A stretch of DNA of 8,393 nucleotides from JAYTQQ01 sp043746635 (GCA_043746635.1 JAYTQQ010000013.1:1-8393); one strand, 5' to 3'. Numbered from the stretch's first letter, positions 1-7,465 are shown. Notes: a model not told the origin generated them from the letters alone. Program-made: numbers and translations.

Positions 1-840
1 AACGAACAAAACTTTGTGATCGTAAGCGTAGGCTATGGCGGCGTGTAAACTATCCGACGGACTTCCTCCACCCCAAGAATTGCTAATGACTCTTGCACCC
101 ATGAGTACCGCGTAGTTGATGGCGCTGATCGCGTTCAACGTACTTCCCGAACCGGTTGAATCTAAAAATTTCAAAGGCATGATTTTAATTTTAGCAGGCT
201 GCAAAGGTGTCAGCGTAATATCTTGGCTCGTGCCCAACACAATGCCCGCGCAGTGAGTGCCGTGTCCTTCGTCGTCGTTCGGCGTAGCACTTCCGTAGGC
301 AAAATTGTATCCATTGATGTCATCGACGTATCCATTTTTATCATCATCAACTCCGTTGTTGGCGATTTCGCCGCTGTTCACCCACACGGCGTTTGAGCCG
401 GTAAAAACTGGGTGTGTGAGATCGAGGCCCGTATCGACAATCGCGACGATGACGGGAGCGAGGCCCGGAGTTAAGCTGCTCCACTCTTGCTGAAGTTCAA
501 TCGGAGCAGAAGTTTGCGAGGTCGAAGATTGTTTGTGAACGATATAATTTGGTTCTGCGAATTCAACGTTTGGATCTTGATTGAGCTGATTGAGAACATC
601 ATCTAATTTCTGACCGGGATCTAATTTGAAATGATGAATATTGAGGTTTTCAAAAGAGGCTTTAAGTTTCAGACGATGCGAAGTGACGGCGCGGCCTACG
701 AATGCATTGTTCTCGACCGAATTTGGAGCCGATCGCATCTTAACAATCACTTCGTCAGCGACGAATTCAGCCGCATGCACCTGGGATACAAGGAATAAGA
801 GGCACAGACTTCGTAGTATACCGCTTAAGATATGATTCAC
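1..840 (-). CDS. Secreted subtilisin-family serine protease (S8), N-terminal part, runs off left edge
   Basis: Reverse-strand reading frame open for 280 codons from a GTG start at 840 to the window edge, so the C-terminal part is missing. The start is fixed by a GGAGGT ribosome site at 847-852, six bases upstream. Residues 1-23 look like a signal peptide (hydrophobic LCLLFLV core, cleavage likely after VHA). Residues about 25-102 resemble an inhibitor-I9-type propeptide ending in FAEPNYIV. The S8 domain then begins: catalytic Asp136 in VAIVDTGLD and catalytic His193 in GHGTHCAG are both present, and the substrate-strand segment ISNSWGGG lies at 252-259. The oxyanion Asn and catalytic Ser (GTSMA-type motif) would lie beyond the edge. 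An acidic Asp/Asn/Gly-rich stretch at 161-177 (GVDDDKNG then YVDD) may bind calcium. It is probably an exported endopeptidase; the substrate is unknown. A terminator separates it from the isomerase gene upstream, so it should have its own promoter, though I see no convincing one. Confidence 0.93.
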   Translation of the reverse strand, partial: MNHILSGILRSLCLLFLVSQVHAAEFVADEVIVKMRSAPNSVENNAFVGRAVTSHRLKLKASFENLNIHHFKLDPGQKLDDVLNQLNQDPNVEFAEPNYIVHKQSSTSQTSAPIELQQEWSSLTPGLAPVIVAIVDTGLDLTHPVFTGSNAVWVNSGEIANNGVDDDKNGYVDDINGYNFAYGSATPNDDEGHGTHCAGIVLGTSQDITLTPLQPAKIKIMPLKFLDSTGSGSTLNAISAINYAVLMGARVISNSWGGGSPSDSLHAAIAYAYDHKVLFV

Positions 841-964
841 CTGAAGACCTCCAAATATCGAGCTGACGCCAAAAAGGCCGCACAGACTAGCTCTCAACTT
901 TTCGGACAAAGGTCGTGGAACTTAAGCAATTCTGATTAAATATTTGATAGCTCAAAACAGAGAC

Positions 965-991
965 AAAAAATGGCCTCGAAGTGAGACCATT
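965..991 (-). terminator. Rho-independent terminator after the isomerase gene
   Basis: Read on the minus strand, AATGGTCTC (991-983) pairs with GAGGCCATT (977-969) as a 9-bp stem with a single G-U pair. The loop is ACTTC, and a T run follows (970-965, including the last two stem bases). It lies 28 bp beyond the TAG stop of the isomerase gene and before the protease gene, so it should end the isomerase transcript. Confidence 0.8.
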
Positions 992-1018
992 CTAAAGTTG
1001 GATCTTAATTCGGGAATC

Positions 1019-2626
1019 CTACATATCGTCGGGTGTTCCACTATGAGACGTAGCGAAGTTTTTTGTTGTTTCGACTCGGGAAGCTTTCTTAACACTTTCA
1101 ATCCATCCTTGAAAGGCATCTTGGCTACGTTGGTAATCCAAGTTTTGCGCAATCTCTTCGGGGGATTCGAGTTTAGCAGGAGCCGCAGGCGCACCCTTCT
1201 TAGCTTTTGCAGTTGGCTTTGTCACAGCCGCAGCAATCGATTCTTTCGATACTGCTTTGTATTTCATGATGTAGGCTTTATCACCCTGGCGAACAAGTTC
1301 GTTTGCGAGAGGAGCCTTAGCGCTTAAGCGAAAACTCATGCGTGCGAATTCATCGTTTGCGCCAATTTTTGGAACTGTTGCCGCCGTGATCGGAAAAGCA
1401 CCCGTCGACTCCCATTTGAGGCCGTGAGCTTGAACGAATTTATCGACTGCGCCTACATCTCCTTTTTTGAGGAGGTCGCGAATCTCATTCATCGTCGCTT
1501 CTGATTTTTTCTCTGCGATCAATTTTTTTGCGATATCCAGTTTTGCAGTTTCAAATGTGGTTGTCGATTTCGGAATTTTATCCATCACTTCGATAATGTG
1601 AAAACCGTATTGCGATTTTATAAGGTCGCTCAGAGTTTTTGGCTTTAAAGAGAACGCGGCTTTTTCAAATTCCGGAACCATCGCTCCACGGCCGAAAGGT
1701 TCGAGCTCTCCTCCTTTGGCTTTTGAACCTGGATCATCACTATTCTCTTTTGCCAGTTTTGCGAAGTCGCCACCTTTTTTCAGTTGGGAGAGCAAATCTT
1801 CAGCTTTTTTCTGAGCCGTCTTCACGCTCTCAGAATTTTTCGCGTCGAATTTCACTAAAATGTGCCGGGCGTGTACTTTTTCTTCCGTATTAAATTCTGG
1901 AGTATGACTTGCGTAGTAGTCTTTTGCCTTTTTCTCTCCGTCTGCGCCCGCAAGCAATGCTTTCGCATCATCTGCACTCACTTGATCAGGCGTCAGAGTT
2001 TTCTGAGTCGAAAGTTCGGCGTACTCGACGTCGGCTTGAAGATCTCTGAGTTCGATTTGTTTCTTCACTTCTTGTGGAGTCGTTCGGAGCGCCGAAGCGA
2101 AAACACGTTGGGCATCTTGCGCGATCGTCCCTCGGCGGAGTTTTTCTTCAAACTCAGACGGCGTCGTTCGCAAATTATCGATGTAAGTCATGTAGCGTTC
2201 ACGCTTAAATTTGCCGTTTTCGTTGAAAATCGGTGCGTTGCGGATAATTTCAGCAACCGCAACGTCTGAAGTCATTAATTGATTCGCAGCGCAGGCCTGA
2301 TAGACCAATTCTCCTTGAACAAGTTGGTTGAGCGCCATCTCTTGCATGCGCTGGCGCCCCGCTTCACCTTGAAAGAAAGAGGCGTAAGGACTACCTTGCA
2401 TATTCTGCTCCATTTGCGCGACCGAATCGTTCAAATCGCGCATCGAAATGGTCGTTGAGTTCACGTGCGCGACACCGCCGCCGGTACCCATCATTCCATT
2501 TCCTCCTCGAGGAGAGAGCCCCCAAAGAATAAAAACTAAAATGATCGCTCCAAAAATTGCCCAAGTGGTAATTTTGGTGCGGGTGTTACGACTATTGCGA
2601 TTATTTTGCTTCAACTCATCAAACAT
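1019..2626 (-). CDS. ppiD: PpiD/SurA-like membrane-anchored peptidyl-prolyl cis-trans isomerase
   Basis: A 535-residue protein, probably a foldase anchored in the inner membrane and facing the periplasm, helping newly exported proteins fold. Residues 1-18 are a polar, Asn/Arg-rich cytoplasmic tail. Residues 19-37 form one transmembrane helix (TTWAIFGAIILVFILWGL). About 54-208 match the SurA/PpiD N-terminal chaperone region. About 250-350 form a parvulin (PpiC rotamase) domain with VHARHILVKF, GGDFAKLAKENSDDPGSKAKGGEL and QYGFHIIEVMDK-like signatures. A helical C-terminal part follows, with an Ala/Lys/Pro-rich linker at about 467-486. The architecture of one N-terminal helix plus one parvulin domain is that of PpiD; E. 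coli PpiD is longer (about 620 residues). The ATG at 2626 is chosen over a GTG at 2662 because AGAAGGA sits six bases before the ATG, the GTG has no ribosome site, and the predicted transcript would start only about 10 bases before that GTG. It is divergent from mreC and ends at a strong terminator. Confidence 0.9.
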   Translation of the reverse strand: MFDELKQNNRNSRNTRTKITTWAIFGAIILVFILWGLSPRGGNGMMGTGGGVAHVNSTTISMRDLNDSVAQMEQNMQGSPYASFFQGEAGRQRMQEMALNQLVQGELVYQACAANQLMTSDVAVAEIIRNAPIFNENGKFKRERYMTYIDNLRTTPSEFEEKLRRGTIAQDAQRVFASALRTTPQEVKKQIELRDLQADVEYAELSTQKTLTPDQVSADDAKALLAGADGEKKAKDYYASHTPEFNTEEKVHARHILVKFDAKNSESVKTAQKKAEDLLSQLKKGGDFAKLAKENSDDPGSKAKGGELEPFGRGAMVPEFEKAAFSLKPKTLSDLIKSQYGFHIIEVMDKIPKSTTTFETAKLDIAKKLIAEKKSEATMNEIRDLLKKGDVGAVDKFVQAHGLKWESTGAFPITAATVPKIGANDEFARMSFRLSAKAPLANELVRQGDKAYIMKYKAVSKESIAAAVTKPTAKAKKGAPAAPAKLESPEEIAQNLDYQRSQDAFQGWIESVKKASRVETTKNFATSHSGTPDDM

Positions 2627-2632
2627 TTGTTG

Positions 2633-2639
2633 TCCTTCT
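2633..2639 (-). promoter_or_regulatory. Ribosome binding site deciding the isomerase start
   Basis: AGAAGGA on the minus strand, six bases before the ATG at 2626. It favours that ATG over the in-frame GTG 36 bases upstream. Confidence 0.7.
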
Positions 2640-2678
2640 GAACCGGCATTTGGGTGGTCCACTTTTTAGGTGCTCATC

Positions 2679-2708
2679 ATTATCTGCAAGAAATATCAAT
2701 TTTTTCAA
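2679..2708 (-). promoter_or_regulatory. Sigma-70-like promoter for the isomerase gene
   Basis: Minus strand: TTGAAA (2708-2703), an 18-bp spacer, then GATAAT (2684-2679). Each hexamer matches consensus at five of six positions. The predicted start point is near 2672, giving a leader of about 45 bases to the ATG at 2626. Confidence 0.6.
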
Positions 2709-2736
2709 GGAGATTTCTTGGAAAGCGCAAAGAGCT

Positions 2737-2765
2737 TTGCTAGCCTATTGAAAGCCAGTGATAAT
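2737..2765 (+). promoter_or_regulatory. Sigma-70-like promoter for the mreC-mreD-mrdA-rodA operon
   Basis: TTGCTA (2737-2742), a 17-bp spacer, then GATAAT (2760-2765). The -10 matches at five of six positions and the -35 at four of six. The start point would be near 2772, leaving about 22 bases before the mreC start codon. A weaker overlapping alternative is TTGGAA (2719-2724), 17 bp, TAGCCT (2742-2747). Confidence 0.6.
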
Positions 2766-2778
2766 ATGACGACACCAC

Positions 2779-2785
2779 GAGGAGA
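2779..2785 (+). promoter_or_regulatory. Ribosome binding site supporting a TTG start for mreC
   Basis: GAGGAGA ends eight bases before TTG 2794. The first in-frame ATG (2824) has no comparable site and would begin inside the membrane helix region. Confidence 0.65.
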
Positions 2786-2793
2786 GACTCCAC

Positions 2794-3804
2794 TTGAATT
2801 TCTTTGCATTCGATTTACGCAAAATGGCGATCATCTTGGTTATCATTGCGCTCCCCTTCTTATCGGTGAATATGCAGCGCGGCCCGGGCGATGAAGCTTG
2901 GTACCGAAAACCTCTCAGTATCGTGGTGGGGGCATTGCAAAACTCTTACTCAAGCTTCACGAGCGAAATTCGCGGCACCACTTCGACTTATTTAAAACTT
3001 GTCGGAATTAAAAAATATAATGCTTCGCTTTTAAAAGAAAATGAAGAGCTGCATGCCGAACTCGGCGCCTTGACCGAACTCAAACTTGAAAATCAACGTC
3101 TCAACAAAATCTTAGATTTTAAACAAAAAAGTAAAATGAAAATGATCGCGGCCCGCGTGATTTCTCGCGATTTGTCGCCTGATCATTATTCAATTCGAAT
3201 CAATCGCGGATTTCAAGATGGGCTCAGAAAACTTCAAGCCGTCATCACCGTTGAAGGTGTTGTCGGTTACGTTTTCAAACCTGAAGCTTTTTCTTCGCAA
3301 GTTTTACTCGTCACCGATCGAGCAGCAAGTATCGACGCAATCGTTCAAAGCACACGCGCCCGCGGTCTCGTTCAGGGTAAAACTAAATCACTGGTACGTC
3401 TAAGGTACCTCGAACGTGCCGATGACGTGACGGCAGGCGATCTCGTCGTGACGAGCGGCCTTCAAGGAATATTCCCGAAAGGATTTCCGATCGGAAAAAT
3501 TAATAACATTAAAAAAACCGAATTTGGAATCAGCCAAGAAGCTGAAGTCGTACCAACCGTGAATCCTTCTAATTTAGAAGAAGTTCTCGTGGTGCTTGAT
3601 TCGGGTAATGAAGACTTCTCAAATAAATATGGCACGGGCGATTTTGGCCCGCCACTTTTATCAAAGACAGTTGGTTATTCTTCGGGAACTCCAAGACTCG
3701 ATACTTCGAAAATCCAGGCGGCCTCTCCTCAAGAAAAGGTTGAACTTCCAAAAACGAATATCGATTCAATCAACGATCCGTCTCCGGTTCGTCAGGGAGA
3801 GTGA
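2794..3804 (+). CDS. mreC: Rod shape-determining protein MreC
   Basis: A 336-residue bitopic elongasome protein that, in characterised rods, binds PBP2 through its periplasmic part and activates PBP2-RodA wall synthesis. Residues 1-10 are a short cytoplasmic tail, about 9-28 one transmembrane helix (MAIILVIIALPFLSV) and about 65-112 a coiled coil (KENEELHAELGALTELKLEN) expected to dimerise. About 113-270 form the MreC beta-domain core, with ARVISRDLSPDHYSIRINRG at 120-139 and SGLQGIFPKGFPIGKI at 221-236. Residues 271-336 are a polar, Pro/Ser/Gly-rich, probably disordered periplasmic tail, longer than a minimal MreC needs. The TTG start is supported by GAGGAGA upstream. It is the first gene of the operon, directly after the promoter at 2737-2765, and its TGA stop touches the mreD start region. 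No mreB precedes it. Confidence in identity is high; confidence in the exact start is moderate. Confidence 0.95.
   Translation: MNFFAFDLRKMAIILVIIALPFLSVNMQRGPGDEAWYRKPLSIVVGALQNSYSSFTSEIRGTTSTYLKLVGIKKYNASLLKENEELHAELGALTELKLENQRLNKILDFKQKSKMKMIAARVISRDLSPDHYSIRINRGFQDGLRKLQAVITVEGVVGYVFKPEAFSSQVLLVTDRAASIDAIVQSTRARGLVQGKTKSLVRLRYLERADDVTAGDLVVTSGLQGIFPKGFPIGKINNIKKTEFGISQEAEVVPTVNPSNLEEVLVVLDSGNEDFSNKYGTGDFGPPLLSKTVGYSSGTPRLDTSKIQAASPQEKVELPKTNIDSINDPSPVRQGE
3794..3800 (+). promoter_or_regulatory. Ribosome binding site deciding the mreD start
   Basis: AGGGAGA lies within the last codons of mreC. It leaves six bases to TTG 3807 but none to GTG 3801, so the TTG is better placed. Confidence 0.5.
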
Positions 3805-3806
3805 TT

Positions 3807-4343
3807 TTGAAAGAACGCTTTCTGCTCTATACAAATATCTTTATTTTCTTGCTCTTCGCGCTCGTCGCCGCAAGCTTACAAACCTCTTTGTGGTTTCAAA
3901 TCGCGGGTTATTTTCCGGCGCCAGCCCTCTGGATTCCAGTCTTGATCTACATAGCGATGCACCGAAATGCTGTCGAGATGCTCATCACGATTATTTTAAT
4001 TGCGGCAGTCTTAGCCACAATGACGACCATGTCTGACGGCGTTTTACTCCTGAGCTGTATCATTTTAGGCGTGAGCGCACGAATCTTTAAAGAACGCATC
4101 TACTGGTCAAGCTACACTTACTCGATGCTGATCTGTGGCCTGTCCGCATTTTTCTTTCACTTCGTAAATTGGATCGCCGCCATCTTCTTAGAAGAAAAGC
4201 ATTTCTTTGCACCCCATGTTCTTGACTGGATGATCGAGGCGATGTTGACCGCGTTGATTGCTCCAGCATTTTTTAAGCTCTTAGGCTGGATTGATGAAAT
4301 TTTTGGACGCGAGAATATCGTTAGCACCGGCAAGGTTGTCTGA
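3807..4343 (+). CDS. mreD: Rod shape-determining protein MreD
   Basis: A 178-residue, strongly hydrophobic inner-membrane protein with about five or six membrane segments (roughly residues 5-25, 33-50, 53-75, 78-92, 101-125 and 138-160). Family members of about 160-190 residues partner MreC in the elongasome; in characterised systems MreD tunes MreC-PBP2 activation. Sequence similarity in MreD is always weak, so the call rests on size, topology and its position between mreC and PBP2. Start choice: a GTG at 3801 would overlap the mreC stop as GTGA, but AGGGAGA at 3794-3800 is spaced correctly only for the TTG at 3807, two codons later. The products differ by two residues. The TGA stop shares its last base with the ATG of the PBP2 gene (TGATG), which suggests translational coupling. 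Confidence 0.88.
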   Translation: MKERFLLYTNIFIFLLFALVAASLQTSLWFQIAGYFPAPALWIPVLIYIAMHRNAVEMLITIILIAAVLATMTTMSDGVLLLSCIILGVSARIFKERIYWSSYTYSMLICGLSAFFFHFVNWIAAIFLEEKHFFAPHVLDWMIEAMLTALIAPAFFKLLGWIDEIFGRENIVSTGKVV

Positions 4344-6343
4344 TGGCTAATAATTACGTCCCCAGTAACGAACAAGAAGCAAGAGAATATGCCTCTCGCT
4401 ACCGTCTCGTCTACGGCCTGATCTTCTTTACGACTTTCGCTTTTGCCGCGAGGCTTTGGTATTTACAGATCATCAACGGAGCAGAACTCAGGCAGTTTAG
4501 CGAACAAAACTCGATTAAAGAAACAAAGATCCCGGCACCTCGCGGAATTATTTACGATCGTAACGGCCAAATTCTCGTTGAAAATTTGCCGGGCTTCGAA
4601 GCGTCGATCGCACCTCAATACGTAACAAATCTAGAAGAAGTGTCAACGGCACTTTCGCGGGCTCTGAAAATACCTGCGGCGAATATCGTCGCGATGGTGC
4701 AAAAGAGCAAACGGCTAAATGGTCCATTTCGTGCGGTACGCGTGAAAGATAATTTATCCCGAGAAGAAATTTTTTCTTTAGAACTTTTGAAGCTTGATTA
4801 TTCAGGCGTCGACATTAAGGAAGCCGTTTTCAGAAGTTATCCGTTGAAAGAAGACGGCGCTCAACTTTTTGGCTACGTCGGAGAGATCTCGAAAAAGCAG
4901 TTGCCTCTTTTAAACGACAAGTTCAAAGGGACTTATAAGTTTCAGCAAGGGGATATCATCGGCAAAAGCGGAATCGAGGAGTATCTCGACCGCTATCTTC
5001 GTGGACGAGACGGCGTTTCGATGATGCAAGTCGATGCCAGAGGACGAGAAGCGCAGAGCGAAACGCCAAGCTTCTTAGGAAGCGTCGCCGGCACTCAAGA
5101 TGCTGTCCCTGGGCATAACCTGATCGCAACGATCGACCGTGATATTCAAGAGACCGCGTACAACGCTTTTCTAGCGACTGGCTTCACAGGCGGCGCAATC
5201 GTAATGCGCACGAATGGCGAGGTCTTAGCGCTGATTAATAATCCTAGTTTTGATCCCAATGAATTCTCAACCGGTATCTCCGCAGAGCTCTGGTCGAAGC
5301 TTATAAACGATCCCGATAAGCCACTCCGCAATAAAGTCATTCAAGATCATAACTCGCCGGGCTCGACATTTAAGCCCCTCGTTGCAGTCGCCGCACTTTG
5401 TGAAAAAGTGGTAACGGCAACGACCCTTGTTTCTTGCCCAGGCGTCATGAAATTCGGCAATCGCCCCTACCACGACACTGTTAAAGGCGGCCATGGCGAT
5501 CTCACGATTACGCATGCGATCGAGCAAAGTGCAAATATCTTTTTTTACAAGATGGGTATCGCGCTCGGGATCGATAAAATGTATCGCTACATCGACGCTC
5601 TCGGAATTGGCCACAAAACCGGAATCGATTTGAACGGCGAAGCGGCAGGCCTGATGCCGAATTCGCAGTGGAAACTCGATACGATCGGCGAAGAATGGCA
5701 GCCCGGAGAAAACTTAAGCAATGCTATCGGGCAAGGTTTCGTACTAACGACTCCAATACAAATGGCGATTGCCTACAATGCCATCGCAACGCGCGGCCGA
5801 CTCGTGAAGCCATTTTTGGTGAAAAAGATTTTGACACCTGAAAATCGCGTCATCAAAGAATTTGAACCGACTCTGGTCAGAGATCTTTCGGTCGCAGGCA
5901 AAAATCCGAACGACCCCGTCATCGACATGAAAACTTTCGATACGATTCGAGAAGGCATGAGACTCGTCGTGAACGGGCCGCACGGAACCGCCCGCGCAAG
6001 CAAATTATCGTTCATCGAAATGGCCGGCAAAACCGGAACCTCGCAGGTCATGAGTTTTTCTGCCGACCAAATTATGCTGAGTTGCCAAGGCCGGCCTCGT
6101 CACCAACGCCATCATGGTTGGTTCGTTGGCTATGCTCCGGCAGATAAGCCTGAAATCGTATTTGGAATTTTAGCTGAACACGCCTGTCACGGATCGCGCG
6201 CGGCGCCTGTCGCAAAAGCGGTCGTTAAGGCTTGGGTGACAAAATATCATCCTGAGTGGTTGGGAGATGACGTACAGAAAAAAAGAATCGCGGCCGAACT
6301 TAACAAAGAAGTAAAGCCCAGCGAAGAATTGGAAGGCGAATGA
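4343..6343 (+). CDS. mrdA: Penicillin-binding protein 2 (elongasome peptidoglycan DD-transpeptidase)
   Basis: A 666-residue class B penicillin-binding protein, near the family length (E. coli PBP2 is 633). Residues 1-21 are cytoplasmic and about 22-41 form the membrane anchor. About 60-235 are the pedestal/dimerisation domain, starting with the conserved PRGIIYDRNG (66-75). About 255-632 are the transpeptidase domain. Catalytic motifs are complete: SxxK as STFK with nucleophile Ser341 and Lys344, SxN as SAN at 396-398, and KTGT at 563-566. HGWFVGYAP (591-599) and the rodA neighbour favour PBP2 over the division enzyme FtsI. It cross-links glycan strands made by RodA. Cys365, Asp378 and His384 sit where a structural zinc site has been described in PBP2 of other bacteria. 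Residues 640-666 are an acidic/basic polar tail. The start overlaps the mreD stop by one base, with AAGG seven bases upstream, and the stop overlaps rodA by four bases. Confidence 0.96.
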   Translation: MANNYVPSNEQEAREYASRYRLVYGLIFFTTFAFAARLWYLQIINGAELRQFSEQNSIKETKIPAPRGIIYDRNGQILVENLPGFEASIAPQYVTNLEEVSTALSRALKIPAANIVAMVQKSKRLNGPFRAVRVKDNLSREEIFSLELLKLDYSGVDIKEAVFRSYPLKEDGAQLFGYVGEISKKQLPLLNDKFKGTYKFQQGDIIGKSGIEEYLDRYLRGRDGVSMMQVDARGREAQSETPSFLGSVAGTQDAVPGHNLIATIDRDIQETAYNAFLATGFTGGAIVMRTNGEVLALINNPSFDPNEFSTGISAELWSKLINDPDKPLRNKVIQDHNSPGSTFKPLVAVAALCEKVVTATTLVSCPGVMKFGNRPYHDTVKGGHGDLTITHAIEQSANIFFYKMGIALGIDKMYRYIDALGIGHKTGIDLNGEAAGLMPNSQWKLDTIGEEWQPGENLSNAIGQGFVLTTPIQMAIAYNAIATRGRLVKPFLVKKILTPENRVIKEFEPTLVRDLSVAGKNPNDPVIDMKTFDTIREGMRLVVNGPHGTARASKLSFIEMAGKTGTSQVMSFSADQIMLSCQGRPRHQRHHGWFVGYAPADKPEIVFGILAEHACHGSRAAPVAKAVVKAWVTKYHPEWLGDDVQKKRIAAELNKEVKPSEELEGE

Positions 6344-7464
6344 GTTCGATTGGACTACAAGTTGAAGAACGCACATTTTTACGACGCATCGACTGGAACT
6401 TAGCCGGAGTTATTTTTGCATTGAATATCATCGGCCTCGTGGTTTTATTTTCGGCCACACACGGAGCCGTCGCCGGAAGCGTGAATCGTTTATTCATGTC
6501 GCAAATTTTTTGGCTCAGCGTCAGCTGGATTTTGTACTTCATCGTGACACTTTTTGATTACCAGATCTTTCTAAGGATGGCTTATGTACTTTACGGCCTG
6601 AATCTTTTCGCGCTCGTTGCCGTGATCGCATTTGGAAAAGTTGCGCTCGGCGCCCAACGCTGGCTCGATCTTGGGTTTTTTATGTATCAGCCGTCCGAAA
6701 CGATGAAGGTGACCGTTGTTCTCGTACTCGCTCGTATCATGAGTCGCAAATCTTATCCGAACGGCATGGGAATCAAAGATATGATTCTACCGGCAGTCTT
6801 GGTGGGCGTGCCGTTTGTGATTACGGCGGCGCAACCCGATCTCGGTACGGCGCTCATGCTCATTATCATCGGTGGGTCGATTCTTTTTTTCATCAAAATC
6901 AAAACCAAAATTTTAATGACGGTCGGAATTGCTTTAGCCATCGCACTCCCCTGCGCTTGGTTTTTTGGCCTCAAAGAATATCAAAAAAATCGCGTCTACA
7001 CATTTATTTCACCGATGCGTGACCCTCGCGGGGCAGGCTACAACTCGATTCAATCTCGCATCGCCGTCGGCAGCGGTCGGCTTTTCGGAAAAGGCTTTCG
7101 AAAAGGAACTCAGTCACAGCTCGAATTTTTACCAGAACGACATACCGATTTTATCTTTAGCGTTTTAAGTGAAGAGTTTGGTTTAATCGGGAGTCTCATC
7201 ACGATTGTTTTTTTCGCGAGACTTTTTACCTTAGGTACTCGGATCGCCTCGCAGGCGCGTGAGAAGGCCGGGGCCATTGTCGTCATCGGAATTCTCTCTA
7301 TTTTATTTTGGCATATGTTCATCAATGTCGGAATGGTGATTGGGCTTTTACCCATCGTGGGAATTCCTCTGCCGCTCATCAGTTACGGAGGTTCTAGCAT
7401 GCTCACGACGATGTCGGGCTTGGGGCTCATTAGTAGCGTTGCTTACCGTAAATTTTTGTTCTAA
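6340..7464 (+). CDS. rodA: SEDS peptidoglycan glycosyltransferase RodA
   Basis: A 374-residue polytopic inner-membrane protein with about ten membrane segments, the usual RodA length. SEDS proteins polymerise glycan strands from lipid II; RodA does so in complex with PBP2. Visible SEDS signatures are QPSETMK (117-123), AAQPDLGTAL (163-172), VGSGRLFGKG (243-252), LPERHTDFIF (264-273) and NVGMVIGLLPIVGIPLPLIS (329-348) followed by YGGSS. Asp270 in the ERHTD motif corresponds to the Asp shown to be essential in E. coli RodA. The ATG start overlaps the PBP2 stop as ATGA, with GGAAGG just upstream, so it is translationally coupled. It is the last gene of the operon and ends in TAA at 7462-7464 with a TAG two bases later. 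RodA is preferred over FtsW because of the PBP2/mreCD context. Confidence 0.96.
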   Translation: MSSIGLQVEERTFLRRIDWNLAGVIFALNIIGLVVLFSATHGAVAGSVNRLFMSQIFWLSVSWILYFIVTLFDYQIFLRMAYVLYGLNLFALVAVIAFGKVALGAQRWLDLGFFMYQPSETMKVTVVLVLARIMSRKSYPNGMGIKDMILPAVLVGVPFVITAAQPDLGTALMLIIIGGSILFFIKIKTKILMTVGIALAIALPCAWFFGLKEYQKNRVYTFISPMRDPRGAGYNSIQSRIAVGSGRLFGKGFRKGTQSQLEFLPERHTDFIFSVLSEEFGLIGSLITIVFFARLFTLGTRIASQAREKAGAIVVIGILSILFWHMFINVGMVIGLLPIVGIPLPLISYGGSSMLTTMSGLGLISSVAYRKFLF

Positions 7465-7465
7465 T

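Noticed and set aside
841..964. Promoter for the protease gene
   Set aside because: A promoter is expected after the terminator, but no -35/-10 pair with acceptable spacing and match was found.
944..1327. Plus-strand 127-codon open frame
   Set aside because: It lies opposite the terminator and the conserved C-terminal part of the isomerase gene, has no recognisable domain, and is best explained as an antisense shadow.
1862..2269. Plus-strand 135-codon open frame
   Set aside because: Antisense to the SurA_N/parvulin region of the isomerase; low-complexity Phe/Arg/Ser composition typical of a shadow frame.
2627..2662. Upstream GTG start extending the isomerase by 12 residues
   Set aside because: No ribosome site before it, and a good AGAAGGA precedes the internal ATG at 2626; the predicted transcript starts only about 10 bases before the GTG.
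3596..4036. Plus-strand 146-codon open frame across the mreC/mreD junction
   Set aside because: Out of frame with two recognisable proteins, Arg-rich, no family features.
5267..5614. Minus-strand 115-codon open frame
   Set aside because: Antisense to the PBP2 catalytic SxxK/SxN region, which is conserved on the plus strand.
4343..6343. Division transpeptidase FtsI (PBP3) as an alternative for the class B PBP
   Set aside because: The gene is fused by overlap to mreD and rodA, and HGWFVGYAP-type motif and length fit PBP2.
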